NCBI RefSeq assembly: GCF_001547935.1
Contig: NZ_AP014635.1
Span: 3,348,001-3,412,000 of the forward strand
DNA: 64,000 nt
Origin: Vibrio tritonius
GTDB lineage: Bacteria > Pseudomonadota > Gammaproteobacteria > Enterobacterales > Vibrionaceae
Reading direction: 5' to 3'
Shown here: positions 38,480 to 52,897 of the stretch, piece after piece
Layout of the letters: the number at the start of each line of letters is the position of its first letter
How positions within the stretch are numbered: position 1 is the first letter of the stretch
Notes under the pieces: generated by a model
Told to the model about the DNA's origin: nothing
Seen by the model: the letters and a program-made list of their open reading frames with translations, nothing else
The model's database searches: none
Program-made: the position numbers and the translations under genes

Positions 38480-39940
38480 ATGGAAATTGCATCTCTTTAT
38501 ATTCATGGTCAGGCTTGCAAAGCCTCATCTGGTGAAACGTTTACCACTTACAATCCTGCAACTGGCAAGGTTTTAGCTGTTTTAGGGCAAGCAAGCGAAC
38601 AAGATGTTCAAAACGCTATCAATTCAGCTCATCAAGGCTTCAAAGTTTGGTCTGCAATGACAGCAACTGAACGCAGTCGAATTTTGTTGAAAGCAGTAGC
38701 GCTCCTGCGAGAGCGAAACGATGAGTTGGCAGCTCTTGAGGTTCAAGATACAGGTAAGCCATTACAAGAAGCCATCTGTGTCGATATTGCAACTGGCGCG
38801 GATGTGATTGAATATTTTGCAGGGCTAGCACCCGCTCAAGAAGGCAGCCAGCAACCTCTCTCAGACAGCCAATTTTATTACACCCGCAAAGAACCGTTGG
38901 GTATTTGTGCTGGTATTGGTGCCTGGAACTATCCTATTCAAATCGCCATGTGGAAATCTGCGCCTGCACTTGCGGCAGGCAATGCCATGATCTTTAAGCC
39001 TTCAGAAGAAACACCTCTTACGGCACTAAAGCTGGCAGAAATCTTCACTGAAGCCGGCGTACCTGATGGTGTGTTCAATGTCGTTCAGGGTGATGGTCGT
39101 GTTGGTCAAATGCTAACGGCTCACCCTGATATTGCCAAAGTATCGTTTACTGGCGAGGTGGGCACAGGTAAGAAAGTGATGAGCGCAAGCGCACAAACAC
39201 TTAAATCCGTTACGATGGAACTGGGTGGCAAATCTCCCCTACTGATCTTTGACGATGCTGACGTGACTCAAGCCGTTTCTGCAGCGATGATGGCCAACTT
39301 CTATACTCAAGGTGAAGTATGTACTAACGGAACCCGCGTCTTTGTACACGAGAAGATCTATGACCAATTTGTTGATCAACTTAAAACTCGCACAGAGAAA
39401 CTGATCATTGGCGATCCGATGAATATGGATACTCAAGTCGGCGCTCTCATCTCAACATCGCACATGAACAAAGTACTTGAGTTCATTGAAAACGGAAAGA
39501 ACAGTGGTGCCACTCTTCTTACTGGCGGATACCAAGTAACTACTGATGGCTTGGACAAGGGCAACTTTGTCGCACCTACTATCTTTACCGACTGCAATGA
39601 TCAAATGGATTTTGTGAAATATGAAATCTTTGGTCCGGTCATGGCTGTCCTGAAATTTTCAGATGAAGATGAAGCTATCTCTCGCGCCAACAACACTGAG
39701 TATGGTTTAGCAGCCGGTGTCTTTACCCAGAACCTACCACGCGCTCATCGAGTTATCCACCAGCTGCAAGCCGGCATTTGTTGGATTAATACGTGGGGAG
39801 ACTCCCCAGCTCAAATGCCCGTTGGTGGATACAAACTTTCTGGTATTGGACGTGAAAATGGAGTGGAGACACTCAATCACTACACCCAAACCAAAAGTGT
39901 TCTTATTGAACTGAATGAGTTTGTTGGACCGTACGCTTAA
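38480..39940 (+). CDS. betB: Betaine aldehyde dehydrogenase
   Basis: 486 residues. NAD(P)-dependent oxidation of betaine aldehyde to glycine betaine, the second step of osmoprotectant synthesis. Aldehyde dehydrogenase hallmarks: [27 protein letters not shown], the catalytic Glu in [10 protein letters not shown] and the catalytic Cys in [11 protein letters not shown]. It follows betI by 14 nt. Confidence 0.97.
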   Translation: MEIASLYIHGQACKASSGETFTTYNPATGKVLAVLGQASEQDVQNAINSAHQGFKVWSAMTATERSRILLKAVALLRERNDELAALEVQDTGKPLQEAICVDIATGADVIEYFAGLAPAQEGSQQPLSDSQFYYTRKEPLGICAGIGAWNYPIQIAMWKSAPALAAGNAMIFKPSEETPLTALKLAEIFTEAGVPDGVFNVVQGDGRVGQMLTAHPDIAKVSFTGEVGTGKKVMSASAQTLKSVTMELGGKSPLLIFDDADVTQAVSAAMMANFYTQGEVCTNGTRVFVHEKIYDQFVDQLKTRTEKLIIGDPMNMDTQVGALISTSHMNKVLEFIENGKNSGATLLTGGYQVTTDGLDKGNFVAPTIFTDCNDQMDFVKYEIFGPVMAVLKFSDEDEAISRANNTEYGLAAGVFTQNLPRAHRVIHQLQAGICWINTWGDSPAQMPVGGYKLSGIGRENGVETLNHYTQTKSVLIELNEFVGPYA

Positions 39941-39949
39941 GGAGGCAGA

Positions 39950-41689
39950 ATGAAGCAGCATTACGATTACATTGTTATTGGTGCCGGCTCAGCTGGCTGT
40001 GTGTTGGCAGATCGCTTAACAGAATCAGGCGAACACTCCGTATTACTGTTAGAGGCCGGAGGCAGTGATAAAAGCATTTTTATCCAAATGCCTACCGCTC
40101 TTTCTTACCCTATGAATACGCCTAAATATGCTTGGCAGTTTGAATCCCTTGCCGAAGAAGGCTTGGACGGACGTCGCCTTCACTGCCCACGCGGTAAAGT
40201 CCTTGGCGGTAGCTCTTCGATCAATGGCATGGTTTATGTTCGTGGACATGCCTGTGACTTTGATGAATGGCAAGAACATGGCGCCAAAGGGTGGGATTAC
40301 GCACATTGTCTTCCTTACTTTAAAAAGGCGGAAAGCTGGATTGGTGGAGAAGATGAATACCGTGGCGGTAACGGACCATTAGCAACTTGTAATGGTAATG
40401 ATATGAAGCTTAACCCTTTGTATCAGGCATTTATCGATGCCGGTCAAGAAGCGGGATACCCAGAAACAAAAGATTATAATGGTTATTGTCAAGAAGGCTT
40501 TGGGCCAATGCATATGACGGTTGATAACGGTGTTCGTGCCTCAACCTCAAACGCTTATCTACGCCGAGCAATGAAACGTCCAAACCTCACCTTAGTGTCA
40601 AAAGTACTCACGCGAAAAATCATCCTTAATGGCAAAAAGGCCATTGGTGTGGAGTTTGAGAAAAACGGCACGGTTCACCACGCTTTTTCTAATCAAGAAG
40701 TGATATCAAGCGCAGGTTCTGTTGGCTCCGTACAACTTCTCCAATTGTCAGGCATTGGTCCTAAAGATGTACTGGAAAAAGCGGGCGTAGAGGTTCACCA
40801 CGAACTACCCGGTGTGGGTGAAAACCTACAAGATCACCTTGAAGTTTATTTCCAATATCGTTGTGAGCAGCCCATTACTTTGAACAGTAAATTGGGACTT
40901 ATCAGCAAAGGATTGATCGGAACCGAATGGTTACTTACACGCAAGGGGCTAGGTGCAACAAATCACTTTGAGTCTTGTGCCTTTATTCGTTCTCGTGCCG
41001 GTCTAAAATGGCCAAACATACAGTACCATTTTTTACCAGCCGCCATGCGATATGATGGTCGAACTGCATTTGATGGTCATGGATTTCAAGTACACGTTGG
41101 ACCAAACAAACCACTGAGCCGCGGCAAAATTTGGATTGAGTCATCCGATCCAAAAGCCAAGCCGGCTATCAAATTTAACTACTTACAAAATGAGCAAGAT
41201 ATTCAAGATTGGCGTGATTGCATTCGTCTAACTCGAGAAATCCTTGCTCAACCAGCCCTAGATTCTTATCGCGGAGATGAAATTCAACCAGGTATGGCGA
41301 TTTCTTCTGACGCAGATATAGACCAATGGGTTAAAGAAAATGTTGAGAGTGCTTATCACCCTTCCTGCTCATGCAAAATGGGAGCAGATGATGACCCAAT
41401 GGCCGTGCTTGACGAATCCTGTCGAGTACGAGGTATAGAAGGTCTTCGAGTTGTCGACTCTTCTATCTTCCCTACTATTCCCAACGGTAACCTCAATGCA
41501 CCAACAATTATGGTCGCAGAACGAGCAGCAGATTTCATTTTGGGTCATGAGATGCTGCCGAAAAGCGAGGCTGCTGTTTGGATCGATCCTCACTGGCAAA
41601 ATCAACAACGTTTAGAAAAACCTCAGCGTGCTCTTGCTGATAGTTCGCCAGTAATCACTTCAAAAGATAAGGAAATTCAACATGCGTAA
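39950..41689 (+). CDS. betA: Choline dehydrogenase
   Basis: 579 residues. FAD-dependent GMC oxidoreductase that oxidises choline to betaine aldehyde at the membrane. FAD motif [20 protein letters not shown] signatures [20 protein letters not shown] and [17 protein letters not shown]; active-site histidine in [19 protein letters not shown] lies 5 nt before the ATG. A tail of about 30 polar residues (from [13 protein letters not shown]) closes it. It overlaps the next gene by 8 nt. Confidence 0.97.
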   Translation: MKQHYDYIVIGAGSAGCVLADRLTESGEHSVLLLEAGGSDKSIFIQMPTALSYPMNTPKYAWQFESLAEEGLDGRRLHCPRGKVLGGSSSINGMVYVRGHACDFDEWQEHGAKGWDYAHCLPYFKKAESWIGGEDEYRGGNGPLATCNGNDMKLNPLYQAFIDAGQEAGYPETKDYNGYCQEGFGPMHMTVDNGVRASTSNAYLRRAMKRPNLTLVSKVLTRKIILNGKKAIGVEFEKNGTVHHAFSNQEVISSAGSVGSVQLLQLSGIGPKDVLEKAGVEVHHELPGVGENLQDHLEVYFQYRCEQPITLNSKLGLISKGLIGTEWLLTRKGLGATNHFESCAFIRSRAGLKWPNIQYHFLPAAMRYDGRTAFDGHGFQVHVGPNKPLSRGKIWIESSDPKAKPAIKFNYLQNEQDIQDWRDCIRLTREILAQPALDSYRGDEIQPGMAISSDADIDQWVKENVESAYHPSCSCKMGADDDPMAVLDESCRVRGIEGLRVVDSSIFPTIPNGNLNAPTIMVAERAADFILGHEMLPKSEAAVWIDPHWQNQQRLEKPQRALADSSPVITSKDKEIQHA

Positions 41690-42614
41690 AGTCGTTACCT
41701 TCACCGCCGCGACGTTATTATCAATAAACGCTTATGCAAGTAGCTGTGACTCCGTCAGCTTCGCCGATGTAGGTTGGACAGACATCACCTCAACCACAGC
41801 AGTGACATCCGAAATTCTGAAAGGTTTAGGTTACAAAACCCAAACAGAGCTTTTGTCTGTACCCGTGACGTACTCTTCTATGGCAAGTGGTGATATTGAT
41901 GTATTTCTTGGAAACTGGATGCCTACTATGGAGGGTGATATTGCAAAATATCGCGACTCCGGAAAAGTAGATGTCTTACAAGCCAACCTTGTTGGAGCAA
42001 AATATACATTAGCTGTCCCTAAGTACGTTTATGATGCTGGTGTTCACTCTTTTGCTGACCTACAAAAATACGCTGATAAGTTCCATAACCGCATTTACGG
42101 CATTGAACCGGGTAATGATGGTAATCGCCTCATTCAATCCATGATTGATAACAATGCTTTCAACCTTAAAGATTTTAGTCTCGTAGAATCAAGTGAAGCC
42201 GGTATGGTTTCTCAAGTTTCACGCGCTGTTCGCCGTCATCAATGGATCGCATTCCTCGGCTGGGCACCTCATCCAATGAACAGCAAATTTGACATGAAAT
42301 ATCTCAGCGGTGGCGATGATTATTTTGGCCCTAACTACGGTGGAGCTAAGGTATTCACCAATGTGCGCCATGGTTACATTAAGCAATGCCCTAACGTGGG
42401 TAAGCTCATAACAAACCTAAAATTCGACTTAGATATGGAAAACCATTTAATGGGAAATATCTTAAACGATAAGCAGAAACCTGCGGTTGCTGCTCGTAAG
42501 TGGCTTCAAGCGAACGAGCAATATCTGGATGCTTGGCTGAAAGGTGTCAAAACCATCGATGGAAAACCTGGACAGGCTGCTGTAAAAGCCTATCTCGAGA
42601 AAGACAACGCCTAA
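41682..42614 (+). CDS. choX: Choline ABC transporter, periplasmic binding protein
   Basis: 310 residues. Short signal peptide [20 protein letters not shown] with a likely cut after AYA. OpuAC-type domain for quaternary ammonium compounds: [34 protein letters not shown], and the aromatic-rich [13 protein letters not shown] that lines the binding cage. Its start lies inside betA. The place in the bet operon suggests choline rather than betaine or proline as ligand; some genomes label it proX. Confidence 0.88.
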   Translation: MRKVVTFTAATLLSINAYASSCDSVSFADVGWTDITSTTAVTSEILKGLGYKTQTELLSVPVTYSSMASGDIDVFLGNWMPTMEGDIAKYRDSGKVDVLQANLVGAKYTLAVPKYVYDAGVHSFADLQKYADKFHNRIYGIEPGNDGNRLIQSMIDNNAFNLKDFSLVESSEAGMVSQVSRAVRRHQWIAFLGWAPHPMNSKFDMKYLSGGDDYFGPNYGGAKVFTNVRHGYIKQCPNVGKLITNLKFDLDMENHLMGNILNDKQKPAVAARKWLQANEQYLDAWLKGVKTIDGKPGQAAVKAYLEKDNA

Positions 42615-42631
42615 TACCAGTTAATTCAAAC

Positions 42632-42657
42632 AGTGGAGCAATCAATTGCTCCACTGA
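42632..42657 (+). repeat. Perfect 12-bp inverted repeat between choX and choW
   Basis: Arms CAGTGGAGCAAT (42632-42643) and ATTGCTCCACTG (42646-42657), separated by CA. No T-run follows, so it is not a classic terminator. A stable RNA hairpin between the binding-protein gene and the permease gene would protect the upstream mRNA and lift choX output, as in other importer operons. Confidence 0.75.
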
Positions 42658-42674
42658 AAGAAAAAGGATCTATT

Positions 42675-43520
42675 GTGAATATTTTTACCGATTACAAAAT
42701 CCCTCTTGGTAGTTGGATGGAAACCCTTGTCGATTGGTTAACAATCCACGCGTCAGGCTTATTCGACGCTATATCTATCTCCTTAGAAACGGCCATTATG
42801 TTCTTAGTGGACATCTTTAAGGTGATGCCTCCTGCATTACCCATTGTGCTTACAGCGGCCTTAGCTTGGTGGCTACATCGCAAGGTTTCTCTCGTTATTT
42901 TTGTCGTAGCCGCCCTATTGCTTATTTTGAACTTGGGTTATTGGCAAGAGATGTTAGAAACGTTCGTTATGGTCTTTTCAGCAACTGTTATCTGTATTTT
43001 GGTCGGCGTTCCACTAGGCATCATGGCGGCACACCGCCCTTGGTTATATACAGTAATGCGGCCAATTCTAGACTTAATGCAAACAGTCCCGACCTTTGTA
43101 TATCTAATCCCAACACTTGTTTTGTTTGGATTAGGTGTAGTTCCGGGGCTTATCTCAACCATTATTTTCGCTATCGCAGCACCAATTCGTTTGACCTACC
43201 TTGGTGTAAACCGTGTTCCAGAGGAGCTCGTTGAAGCAGGTAAAGCATTCGGCGCGAGCAAAATGAAATTGCTCTTCAAAGTCGAGCTTCCCGCAGCAAT
43301 GCCTAGCATTATGACAGGGGTAAGCCAATGCATCATGTTGTCACTATCTATGGTTGTCGTTGCCGCTTTGGTTGGTGCAGATGGTTTAGGAAAACCAGTA
43401 GTACGCGCCCTTAACACGGTAAATATCTCTCAAGGTTTTGAAGCAGGTTTAGCCATTGTTCTCGTGGCCATCATTCTTGACCGTTTATGTAAAGCGCCAA
43501 ACAACAAAGAGGTACAGTAA
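42675..43520 (+). CDS. choW: Choline ABC transporter, permease
   Basis: 281 residues from GTG 42675 (read as MNIFTDYKIPLGSWMETLVDWL), with AAGGA 6 nt upstream. The longer frame from 42633 would start inside the hairpin and is rejected. Six to seven helices with the binding-protein-dependent permease loop EAGKAFGASKMKLLFKVELP. Family ProW/OpuAB. Its last base is shared with the choV start. Confidence 0.9.
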   Translation: MNIFTDYKIPLGSWMETLVDWLTIHASGLFDAISISLETAIMFLVDIFKVMPPALPIVLTAALAWWLHRKVSLVIFVVAALLLILNLGYWQEMLETFVMVFSATVICILVGVPLGIMAAHRPWLYTVMRPILDLMQTVPTFVYLIPTLVLFGLGVVPGLISTIIFAIAAPIRLTYLGVNRVPEELVEAGKAFGASKMKLLFKVELPAAMPSIMTGVSQCIMLSLSMVVVAALVGADGLGKPVVRALNTVNISQGFEAGLAIVLVAIILDRLCKAPNNKEVQ

Positions 43521-44737
43521 TGAACGCTATTAGTATTGAAAACTTGGACGTGATCTTTGGTACCCATTGCGAGTCAGCGTTAGAACTTCTTGATCAAGGT
43601 AAAAGTCGCCAAGAGATTATTGATGAAACTGGATTAGTTGTCGGTGTTGATAATGTCTCTTTAGACGTTAAGCAAGGTGAGATTTGTGTCCTGATGGGAC
43701 TGTCCGGTTCAGGTAAGTCAAGCTTGCTGCGAGCAATTAATGGACTCAACCACATTAGTCGCGGTTCTTTAAAAGTTCAAGATGGCGATGACGTTGTTGA
43801 TCTGGCCGAATGTAACGAGACTACCCTCCGTCACTTACGAACTGAACGTATTTCAATGGTGTTCCAAAAATTTGCTTTGATGCCTTGGTTATCAGTATTA
43901 GACAACGTAGCTTTCGGCTTGGAAATGCAAGGAGTACCTAAAAAGGAACGTCGTCGTAGAGCTCAAGAAAAATTGGATATGGTTGGTCTTGGTGAATGGG
44001 GTGAGCAATTTCCCCACGAGCTATCAGGTGGTATGCAGCAACGAGTAGGCTTAGCTCGAGCCTTCGCAATGGACAGCGATATCCTGCTGATGGATGAACC
44101 GTTTTCTGCACTTGACCCTTTGATTCGTACTCAACTACAAGATGAGTTATTGGATCTCCAGAAGAAGCTCAATAAAACAATAGTGTTTGTTAGTCATGAC
44201 CTAGATGAGGCATTAAAGATCGGATCTCGCATCGCGATAATGGAATCAGGAAAATTGATTCAATACAGTAAACCAGAGCGGATTGTTCTTAATCCTAAAA
44301 CTCAATACGTGAGAGATTTCGTTGCTCATACAAATCCACTCAACGTGCTGCGCGGTCGTTCATTACTCAACTCAGCAAATGAAATAGTACAACAAAATGA
44401 TCGTTGGCAAATTTCTGAAGATGATAATCTTTGGTTAGAAAAACATGGTCAAAGTTGGAAGCTTTCCGAAGCGAGTCACTACGAAATTATTGAATGGGAT
44501 TCAAATCGTACACACGAAGACTTAAGCATCCATTCAATTGTTCTTGCATCTTCAGAGATAGAAATGCGCGAAGCTATAGAAATACGTTATCACACTAACA
44601 ATCCGATCGTGTTAATAGAGTCGGGTCAGCCAATTGGTGTTTTGAACGACCATGATTTCTATCATGCACTATTAGGTAAATACAACGAACCACAAGAGTT
44701 AATAGAAGAAGCCAAGCAAGAAGAGCAAGCGGCTTGA
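43520..44737 (+). CDS. choV: Choline ABC transporter, ATP-binding protein
   Basis: 405 residues. ABC domain with Walker A GLSGSGKSSLLR, Q-loop VFQKFALMPW, signature LSGGMQQRVGLARA and Walker B ILLMDEPFSALDP, as in ProV/OpuAA. The C-terminal 120 residues (after about 280) hold a divergent CBS-like region (SIHSIVLASSEIEMREAIEI and GQPIGVLNDHDFYHALLG) that in relatives senses ionic strength. It ends the bet operon. Confidence 0.92.
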   Translation: MNAISIENLDVIFGTHCESALELLDQGKSRQEIIDETGLVVGVDNVSLDVKQGEICVLMGLSGSGKSSLLRAINGLNHISRGSLKVQDGDDVVDLAECNETTLRHLRTERISMVFQKFALMPWLSVLDNVAFGLEMQGVPKKERRRRAQEKLDMVGLGEWGEQFPHELSGGMQQRVGLARAFAMDSDILLMDEPFSALDPLIRTQLQDELLDLQKKLNKTIVFVSHDLDEALKIGSRIAIMESGKLIQYSKPERIVLNPKTQYVRDFVAHTNPLNVLRGRSLLNSANEIVQQNDRWQISEDDNLWLEKHGQSWKLSEASHYEIIEWDSNRTHEDLSIHSIVLASSEIEMREAIEIRYHTNNPIVLIESGQPIGVLNDHDFYHALLGKYNEPQELIEEAKQEEQAA

Positions 44738-44829
44738 ACTGAAAATAAAAGCTAGAGATAACGACGAGTATCCATAGCTTGTTTCGGCATTTAAAATTTA
44801 TTGATTCCGTATAAATCGAGAAACATAAC

Positions 44830-44861
44830 GCGGGGTGTGCGAAAAGTTCACCCCGCTTTTA
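44830..44861 (+). terminator. Intrinsic terminator of the bet operon
   Basis: Arms GCGGGGTG (44830-44837) and CACCCCGC (44849-44856) followed by TTTTAT. The remaining 44862-45045 has no gene I can support. Confidence 0.85.
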
Positions 44862-45045
44862 TGTCTAACAGATAGCAACTACATTACGTTGAACTTTATC
44901 GAAGTTCTGCATTCCACTTAAAGCAACTTTATAAGAGTAGATAGTTATCCCTATCTGAACAGCTACTAATAATGATGCACAGCAGCATGTATTCGAACTG
45001 TTTTTTCGTGTAAGCAATCGCGTCTCTTGTCTATAGCCGCACATT

Positions 45046-46197
45046 TCATGTTTCACGTGAAACATCATTTAGGGAAAATGCATCAGACCAATCATGCCAT
45101 ACAGCTTCTATCTCATGATCTTTCAACATAGAATGAACATCTACAGTTGAGCGTTCATCACTTATTTCAAATTGAACTAGCTCAGTATTCGGATGTACAT
45201 AACCTCCGGGTTGGGTGCTAGATTCAGCAGATAATGCCGTAATTCCTAACTGAATTAACTGATTTCGCAAACTAGACGGCTCCCTTGTTGAAAGCGATAA
45301 CTCGACTTCAGGAAAGCATAGTCGATAAGCACAAATAAGCTGGATTAGCTGATTATCGCTAATCATACTTTGGGGCTCGACGCCACCCGAGCAGGGACGC
45401 AAACGCGGGAAAGAGACAGAAAATCTTGTCCGCCAATACTGCTTCTGTAAATACATCAGATGGTGAGCAGTGAAGGCAGAATCCCCTCGCCACTCATTTA
45501 ATCCTAGCAACGAACCGATACCTATTTTATCGAGTCCAGCTCGACCTAATCTATCTGGAGTTTCAAGACGATAAATGAAATCCTTCTTTTTACCTCTTAA
45601 ATGATGTTGACTGTAAATTACTGGATGATAAGTTTCTTGATAGACCAATACTGAATTAACACCTAGTGACTTAAGCTCGACATATTCGATTTCATCAAGC
45701 GGCTGCACTTCCATAGCAACGTATGAGAAATAACGTTTAACTAAAGGAATCACCCGTCGAAAATAGTTCATCCCAACTTTCGTCTCTTGCTCACCAGTAA
45801 CTAGCAAGATACTGTCATACCCTTTCTTTTTGATGGCTTTTAGTTCTAACTCAACTTCTTGTTCATTCAGAGTCTTTCGCTTAATCCGATTACTCATTGA
45901 AAATCCGCAATAGGTACAATCGTTCGAACAAAGGTTCGATAGATAAAGCGGAATGTACATTCCCATAGTTCGACCAAAACGTTGTTGCGTTAGCTCAGCC
46001 GAGCGGGTTTTCATGAACGGGACAAAAGCTTCAGCCATAGGAGATATCAGTGTCATAAAATCGTCGAGATCTAAACGCATGCCTAACACGCTCTTTTCTA
46101 AAACGCGCTGGACATCAAGCGTCGTTTTTCCATAAAGTTGAAGAAGAGTATCGTCCCAATCTAGCTGTTCAAATTGCTCAATATAATTAGGCATCAT
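45046..46197 (-). CDS. thiH: 2-iminoacetate synthase ThiH (radical SAM)
   Basis: 383 residues from ATG 46197 ([16 protein letters not shown]); AGGAGC lies 6 nt before it, while the longer frame lies in thiG. Radical SAM cluster motif [10 protein letters not shown]. Cleaves tyrosine to dehydroglycine for the thiazole ring. The start ATG overlaps the thiG stop (ATGATG/TGA). The last codons (DVSRET then stop) are written by a perfect parS site at 45049. Last gene of the thi operon. Confidence 0.95.
   Translation of the reverse strand: MMPNYIEQFEQLDWDDTLLQLYGKTTLDVQRVLEKSVLGMRLDLDDFMTLISPMAEAFVPFMKTRSAELTQQRFGRTMGMYIPLYLSNLCSNDCTYCGFSMSNRIKRKTLNEQEVELELKAIKKKGYDSILLVTGEQETKVGMNYFRRVIPLVKRYFSYVAMEVQPLDEIEYVELKSLGVNSVLVYQETYHPVIYSQHHLRGKKKDFIYRLETPDRLGRAGLDKIGIGSLLGLNEWRGDSAFTAHHLMYLQKQYWRTRFSVSFPRLRPCSGGVEPQSMISDNQLIQLICAYRLCFPEVELSLSTREPSSLRNQLIQLGITALSAESSTQPGGYVHPNTELVQFEISDERSTVDVHSMLKDHEIEAVWHDWSDAFSLNDVSRET
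45049..45064. other. parS site (perfect), at the 3' end of thiH
   Basis: TGTTTCACGTGAAACA, a perfect 16-bp palindrome equal to the widely conserved parS sequence bound by ParB/Spo0J proteins. It covers the last sense codons of thiH (VSRET). ParB loading here would help origin segregation, which fits the origin-proximal gene order. Confidence 0.9.
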
Positions 46198-46994
46198 GGT
46201 CTCGCTCCTATCCCGTTTGGCAGTTCGCTTAAGAAACTGCAAAGAGGACTAGTTGATGAGCCATACAGGCCAACATTTCCTAAACCACTTTCAAAACCTA
46301 ACCTACCCGCTCTAACCGCTAATCGAAACGCTTCTGCCATTTCGATAGGATTACGAGCAGATGCAATCGCGGTATTGACCAAAACCGCATCGGCTCCCAT
46401 CTCTAATACATAGCTAGCATCGGAAGGCCTTCCTATTCCAGCATCGACAACAACAGGAACAGTGGCTTGTTCTATGATGATGCGTAGAAACTCTTTCGCC
46501 ACAATACCTTGATTACTTCCGATTGGAGAAGCTAATGGCATCACGGCAGAACACCCCACTTCTTCAAGTCGCTTACACAACACTGGATCGCAATGACAAT
46601 AAGGCAGAACAATGAATCCTTGCCTAACTAGCTCCTCAGCAGCCAATAATGTTTCGACACCATCCGGCATCAAATAGCGACTATCAGGATGGACCTCTAA
46701 CTTCACCCAATTGGTTCCAAACAATTCACGAGCCAATTGAGCCGCAAAAACAGCTTCTTTAGCATTCCTTGCTCCTGAAGTATTCGGTAGCAGTTTTACG
46801 CCAGACTTCACTAGTGAGGAATAGAGCGTCGATTTATCTCTTTTATTGCGCTTATCTTCAACTCGTTTAAGCGCTACAGTCACCAATTCGGAACCACTCG
46901 CTTTCAAAGATGCCAACATAATATCGTTACTAGAAAACTTACCGGTTCCAGAAAACAGTCTTGAACTGAAGGTCGTATCTGCGATTTTGAACAT
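46194..46994 (-). CDS. thiG: Thiazole synthase ThiG
   Basis: 266 residues, TIM-barrel. Joins deoxyxylulose phosphate, dehydroglycine and ThiS thiocarboxylate into the thiazole phosphate. Family segments: [12 protein letters not shown] at the start, [59 protein letters not shown]. It lies 5 nt after thiS and overlaps thiH. Confidence 0.96.
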   Translation of the reverse strand: MFKIADTTFSSRLFSGTGKFSSNDIMLASLKASGSELVTVALKRVEDKRNKRDKSTLYSSLVKSGVKLLPNTSGARNAKEAVFAAQLARELFGTNWVKLEVHPDSRYLMPDGVETLLAAEELVRQGFIVLPYCHCDPVLCKRLEEVGCSAVMPLASPIGSNQGIVAKEFLRIIIEQATVPVVVDAGIGRPSDASYVLEMGADAVLVNTAIASARNPIEMAEAFRLAVRAGRLGFESGLGNVGLYGSSTSPLCSFLSELPNGIGARP

Positions 46995-46999
46995 GATGA

Positions 47000-47203
47000 T
47001 TAACCTCCCGCTACCGCATGAAAAGTAACAAGGTTATCCTGCTCTTTTAATTCAATTTCACCCCATTGAGATTTGGGAACGACAGACTGATTAAGCGCAA
47101 CAGCAGTACCAAGTTGGTCGATTTTCAAATGCCGAAGTAAATCACGTATCGATGTATTGGGTATGGTTTCTAACGACTGCCCATTTACGAAAATTTGAAT
47201 CAT
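47000..47203 (-). CDS. thiS: Sulfur carrier protein ThiS
   Basis: 67 residues, ubiquitin-like fold, ending in the required Gly-Gly (HAVAGG) that is adenylated by ThiF and turned into a thiocarboxylate. [17 protein letters not shown] and [13 protein letters not shown] are typical. 9 nt after thiF, tightly packed with thiG. Confidence 0.95.
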   Translation of the reverse strand: MIQIFVNGQSLETIPNTSIRDLLRHLKIDQLGTAVALNQSVVPKSQWGEIELKEQDNLVTFHAVAGG

Positions 47204-47212
47204 AACGCCTCC

Positions 47213-48041
47213 CTACACTATTTCTTTATTTGCAAGACAGCTGGCTTTACCATCACTGACTTCATCATCAAACAACGATACTGAACCAACATCGCCATTG
47301 GCTAAGTTTCCACACACACAACATTTAGGATCACGATTAATCTGAAACGAGGACCACTCTCCGGAAAGCCCGTTAAAGCAGTAAAGAGTCGAGCTTAGAA
47401 ATCCGAAATGTTCGTTAGCCAAATAATTAAGGCAAGCTAGAGATTGGTAGCAACTAATAATGCCAACGAGTGGCCCGACAATACCTAATGATGAACAACG
47501 GTCAGCAATTACTTTAGTATCATCGGGATATAAACAGTGATAGCACGAACTATCCGCCTGATAGTCCCACGCACAAAATTGACCATCCCAACCGGCAGTA
47601 GCGCCAGAGATAAGGGGAATTTCACTACGATTACAGCATCGGTTTACTTGGTGGCGAGTAGCTATATTGTCACTACAATCAAGAACAACATCTGTAAGTG
47701 TTACTTCTAACATCAGTTGTTCATCGGTCATTCGCCTTCTTACAACCCTGACCTGACAATCACTATTACGCTGGCGAATTGCTTCTTTTAGCGCATCAAC
47801 TTTACTCACACCTAAATCATCGAAGCAGTAAGTGACCTGTCTAGGGAGATTACTAAGTTCAACTTCATCATCATCAACGAGAACCAAATGACCTACCCCA
47901 GAAGCAGCCAAATAAAGAGCTGCTGCATTACCTAACCCACCACAACCGATAATAAGCACTGTACGCTCTAACAGTTTGGCTTGAATATCCTCACTCCAGC
48001 CATCAAGACAAATCTGCTTTTGATAGCGTAAGAACTGCTGA

Positions 48042-48058
<17 letters not shown>
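47213..48058 (-). CDS. thiF: ThiS adenylyltransferase ThiF
   Basis: 281 residues, E1-like/MoeB family. Nucleotide motif LIIGCGGLGNAAALYLAASG; VDDDEVELSNLPRQVTY follows; zinc cysteines in CYHCLYPDD and CCVCGN; DCSDNIATRHQVN. Adenylates the ThiS C-terminus. Its ATG at 48058 lies inside the end of thiE (17-nt overlap). About 25 residues longer than E. coli ThiF at the C-terminus. Confidence 0.95.
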
Positions 48059-51382
<3,324 letters not shown>

Positions 51383-51473
51383 CTAATCGAGAGATAGGAC
51401 AAAGCAATAAAACTCATGATATGCCCAGAATAGGGGTATACCAATGGTAAAATAGCTTTGAGAAATGTCTTCT

Positions 51474-51555
51474 CTTGTTCCCTTCGCAGGTTCTAACCTG
51501 ATCAGGTTCAACGGATCCCGAATAAACGGTCTCAGCCTTATGGCACTCCGACAAG
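51474..51555 (-). promoter_or_regulatory. TPP (thi-box) riboswitch
   Basis: On the minus strand the element begins CTTGTCGGAGTGCC, has the core CTGAGA, then ACCTGATCAGGTTAGAACC and TGCGAAGGGAACAAG. These are the conserved thi-box segments, closed by a CTTGT/ACAAG P1 stem. It is about 165 nt upstream of thiC. Thiamine pyrophosphate binding would lower thiC operon expression; the expression platform between 51311 and 51473 was not resolved, though an imperfect hairpin lies at about 51421-51440. Confidence 0.96.
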
Positions 51556-51660
51556 TGAAAGAGATTATAAGTAACACTTAAAAATTAACAAACATCTTTA
51601 AGTAATTAACATAAAAAATGAGAGAGAGCTTTCAGTTTGACACTTAGCGCTCAGCTTCTA

Positions 51661-52044
51661 TTAAGAGCGTAGTAACCACTGATATCCAACGTAAGCAGCC
51701 GATATACTAAACAATACGTTCAATACAACATTGAAGCCCATCTTAACGAATGCCCCCTGCTCCATCATTAAAACGTTATCCATTGAGAACGTAGAGAAAG
51801 TAGTCAGCGCTCCCAAAAAACCTAACCCTATAATTTGGCGCCATGGGTATGGAGCAAGCCACTCGTTTTGAAAACAAGCCATCAACACACCCATGATAAA
51901 AGAACCAATAATATTGACGGACAACGTTCCATAGGGAAATGCGCGACCAAAGAGCGTAACAGTCCACTCAGAAACCAAATAGCGGGAGCAAGCACCAAAT
52001 GCCCCACCGATAGCGATAAACAGTAAAGTAGATAATTGACTCAT
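51661..52044 (-). CDS. crcB: Fluoride exporter CrcB/Fluc
   Basis: 127 residues from ATG 52044 (MSQLSTLLFIAIGGAFGACS), with GAGG 7 nt upstream; the longer start at 52062 is less likely. Four membrane helices and the family motifs GGAFGACSRYLVS, GTLSVNIIGSFIMG and GFLGALTTFSTFS. It forms a dual-topology dimeric fluoride channel that protects against cytosolic fluoride. No fluoride riboswitch was seen upstream. Confidence 0.94.
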   Translation of the reverse strand: MSQLSTLLFIAIGGAFGACSRYLVSEWTVTLFGRAFPYGTLSVNIIGSFIMGVLMACFQNEWLAPYPWRQIIGLGFLGALTTFSTFSMDNVLMMEQGAFVKMGFNVVLNVLFSISAAYVGYQWLLRS

Positions 52045-52640
52045 GATAAAACCTCGAAACATTTGCTTACCATTGTAAGCAAAAAACGATCAACTCTAAG
52101 CAATTTTTTATAGATTTACCCTTTTTATTTCAGGGATAAGCACAACAAACATAAGCATAAATAAAAAGTTACAGGAGTCACTTAAACTGTTAAAAATCAA
52201 AATTTGATGAGTTTAATGCCTCGAAAATCTGAGGAGCAAGTTTGTAAAGAATACCACGATGCATGATATTGAGTTGGAAAGCATAACTAAGTGGGGCTGT
52301 TAATCTTTAAATAGGGCTATAGATAGGAAATACGAGAAAGACCATCAAAAAACAAACCTATTTCATAAACGCACCGAATACAGACTGTAGTGACATTATC
52401 AACTCTCTACCCTCAAGAAAGATCTGGTAATGGCAGGAGTAGCCATAGCCACAAGTATCATAGATGCCACCAAAAACGTGAAATACAAAAGATGAACTAT
52501 GAGGCAAAGGAAAGTTAAAATGCGGTATAGAGCGACTCTAGTGGGTATTTTCAATACTATTAAGGATTCGAGGTAAGAATCAATACCTAATCGCGCTAGA
52601 AAACACAAAATCCCAAGCTGTGAACATTCCATAAAAAAAA
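52045..52640. other. Gene-poor region
   Basis: About 600 nt, AT-rich, between crcB and the tRNA-like repeats. No gene, tRNA or clear hairpin is supported. A 101-codon minus-strand open frame (52399-52704) runs through it and into the tRNA-like repeat, and is listed among rejected items. Confidence 0.5.
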
Positions 52641-52651
52641 CATAGTAGAGT

Positions 52652-52871
52652 TTGACTTCACCGGCACTCCGGAGATTCGACAGGACTGGCACTACAGCAT
52701 CCAACGCTAATTCTTCTAACCGAAAAATAAAAAGCCTTAGTATTTCTGCTAAGGCTTTAAATTATGGCAGGAGTGGACTGGGCCGGCACTCCGGAGATTC
52801 GACCGGACTGGCAATCCAGCACCTGACGCGGATTCTTCTAAACAAAAAATAAAAAGCCCGGTGTTTTTCAA
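52652..52871 (-). repeat. Decayed tRNA-like repeats (two copies) with terminator
   Basis: Two diverged copies of a unit whose shared plus-strand core is CCGGCACTCCGGAGATTCGA followed by GGACTGGCA (52660 on, and 52774 on). On the minus strand the core contains TTCGAAT-like or TCGAATC, a tRNA T-loop. Between the copies lies GCCTTAGTA-TTTC-TGCTAAGGC (52734-52755), the same terminator that follows tRNA-Trp, then ATGGCAGGAGTGGA, its 3' end. The second copy ends at the IS. Confidence 0.65.
52731..52760 (-). terminator. Decayed copy of the rRNA-operon terminator
   Basis: GCCTTAGTA (52734-52742) and TGCTAAGGC (52747-52755) around TTTC, one G:T pair in the stem. A duplicate of the terminator at 54617, left over from a tRNA array duplication. 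Confidence 0.7.
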
Positions 52872-52897
52872 GATAGTTGTCATCATTTGCTTATTTA

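Noticed and set aside
44865..45068. 67-codon minus-strand frame overlapping the end of thiH and the parS site
   Set aside because: Its start lies inside thiH in another frame; composition is unusual (Cys run) and there is no ribosome site. Probably chance.
51383..51577. 64-codon frame over the TPP riboswitch
   Set aside because: The conserved RNA element explains the sequence; no ribosome site or protein similarity.
52045..52200. Fluoride riboswitch upstream of crcB
   Set aside because: The conserved fluoride aptamer segments were not found by eye.
52399..52704. 101-codon minus-strand open frame, hydrophobic
   Set aside because: It starts inside a decayed tRNA-like repeat, has no clear ribosome site, matches no family I know, and the region looks non-coding.
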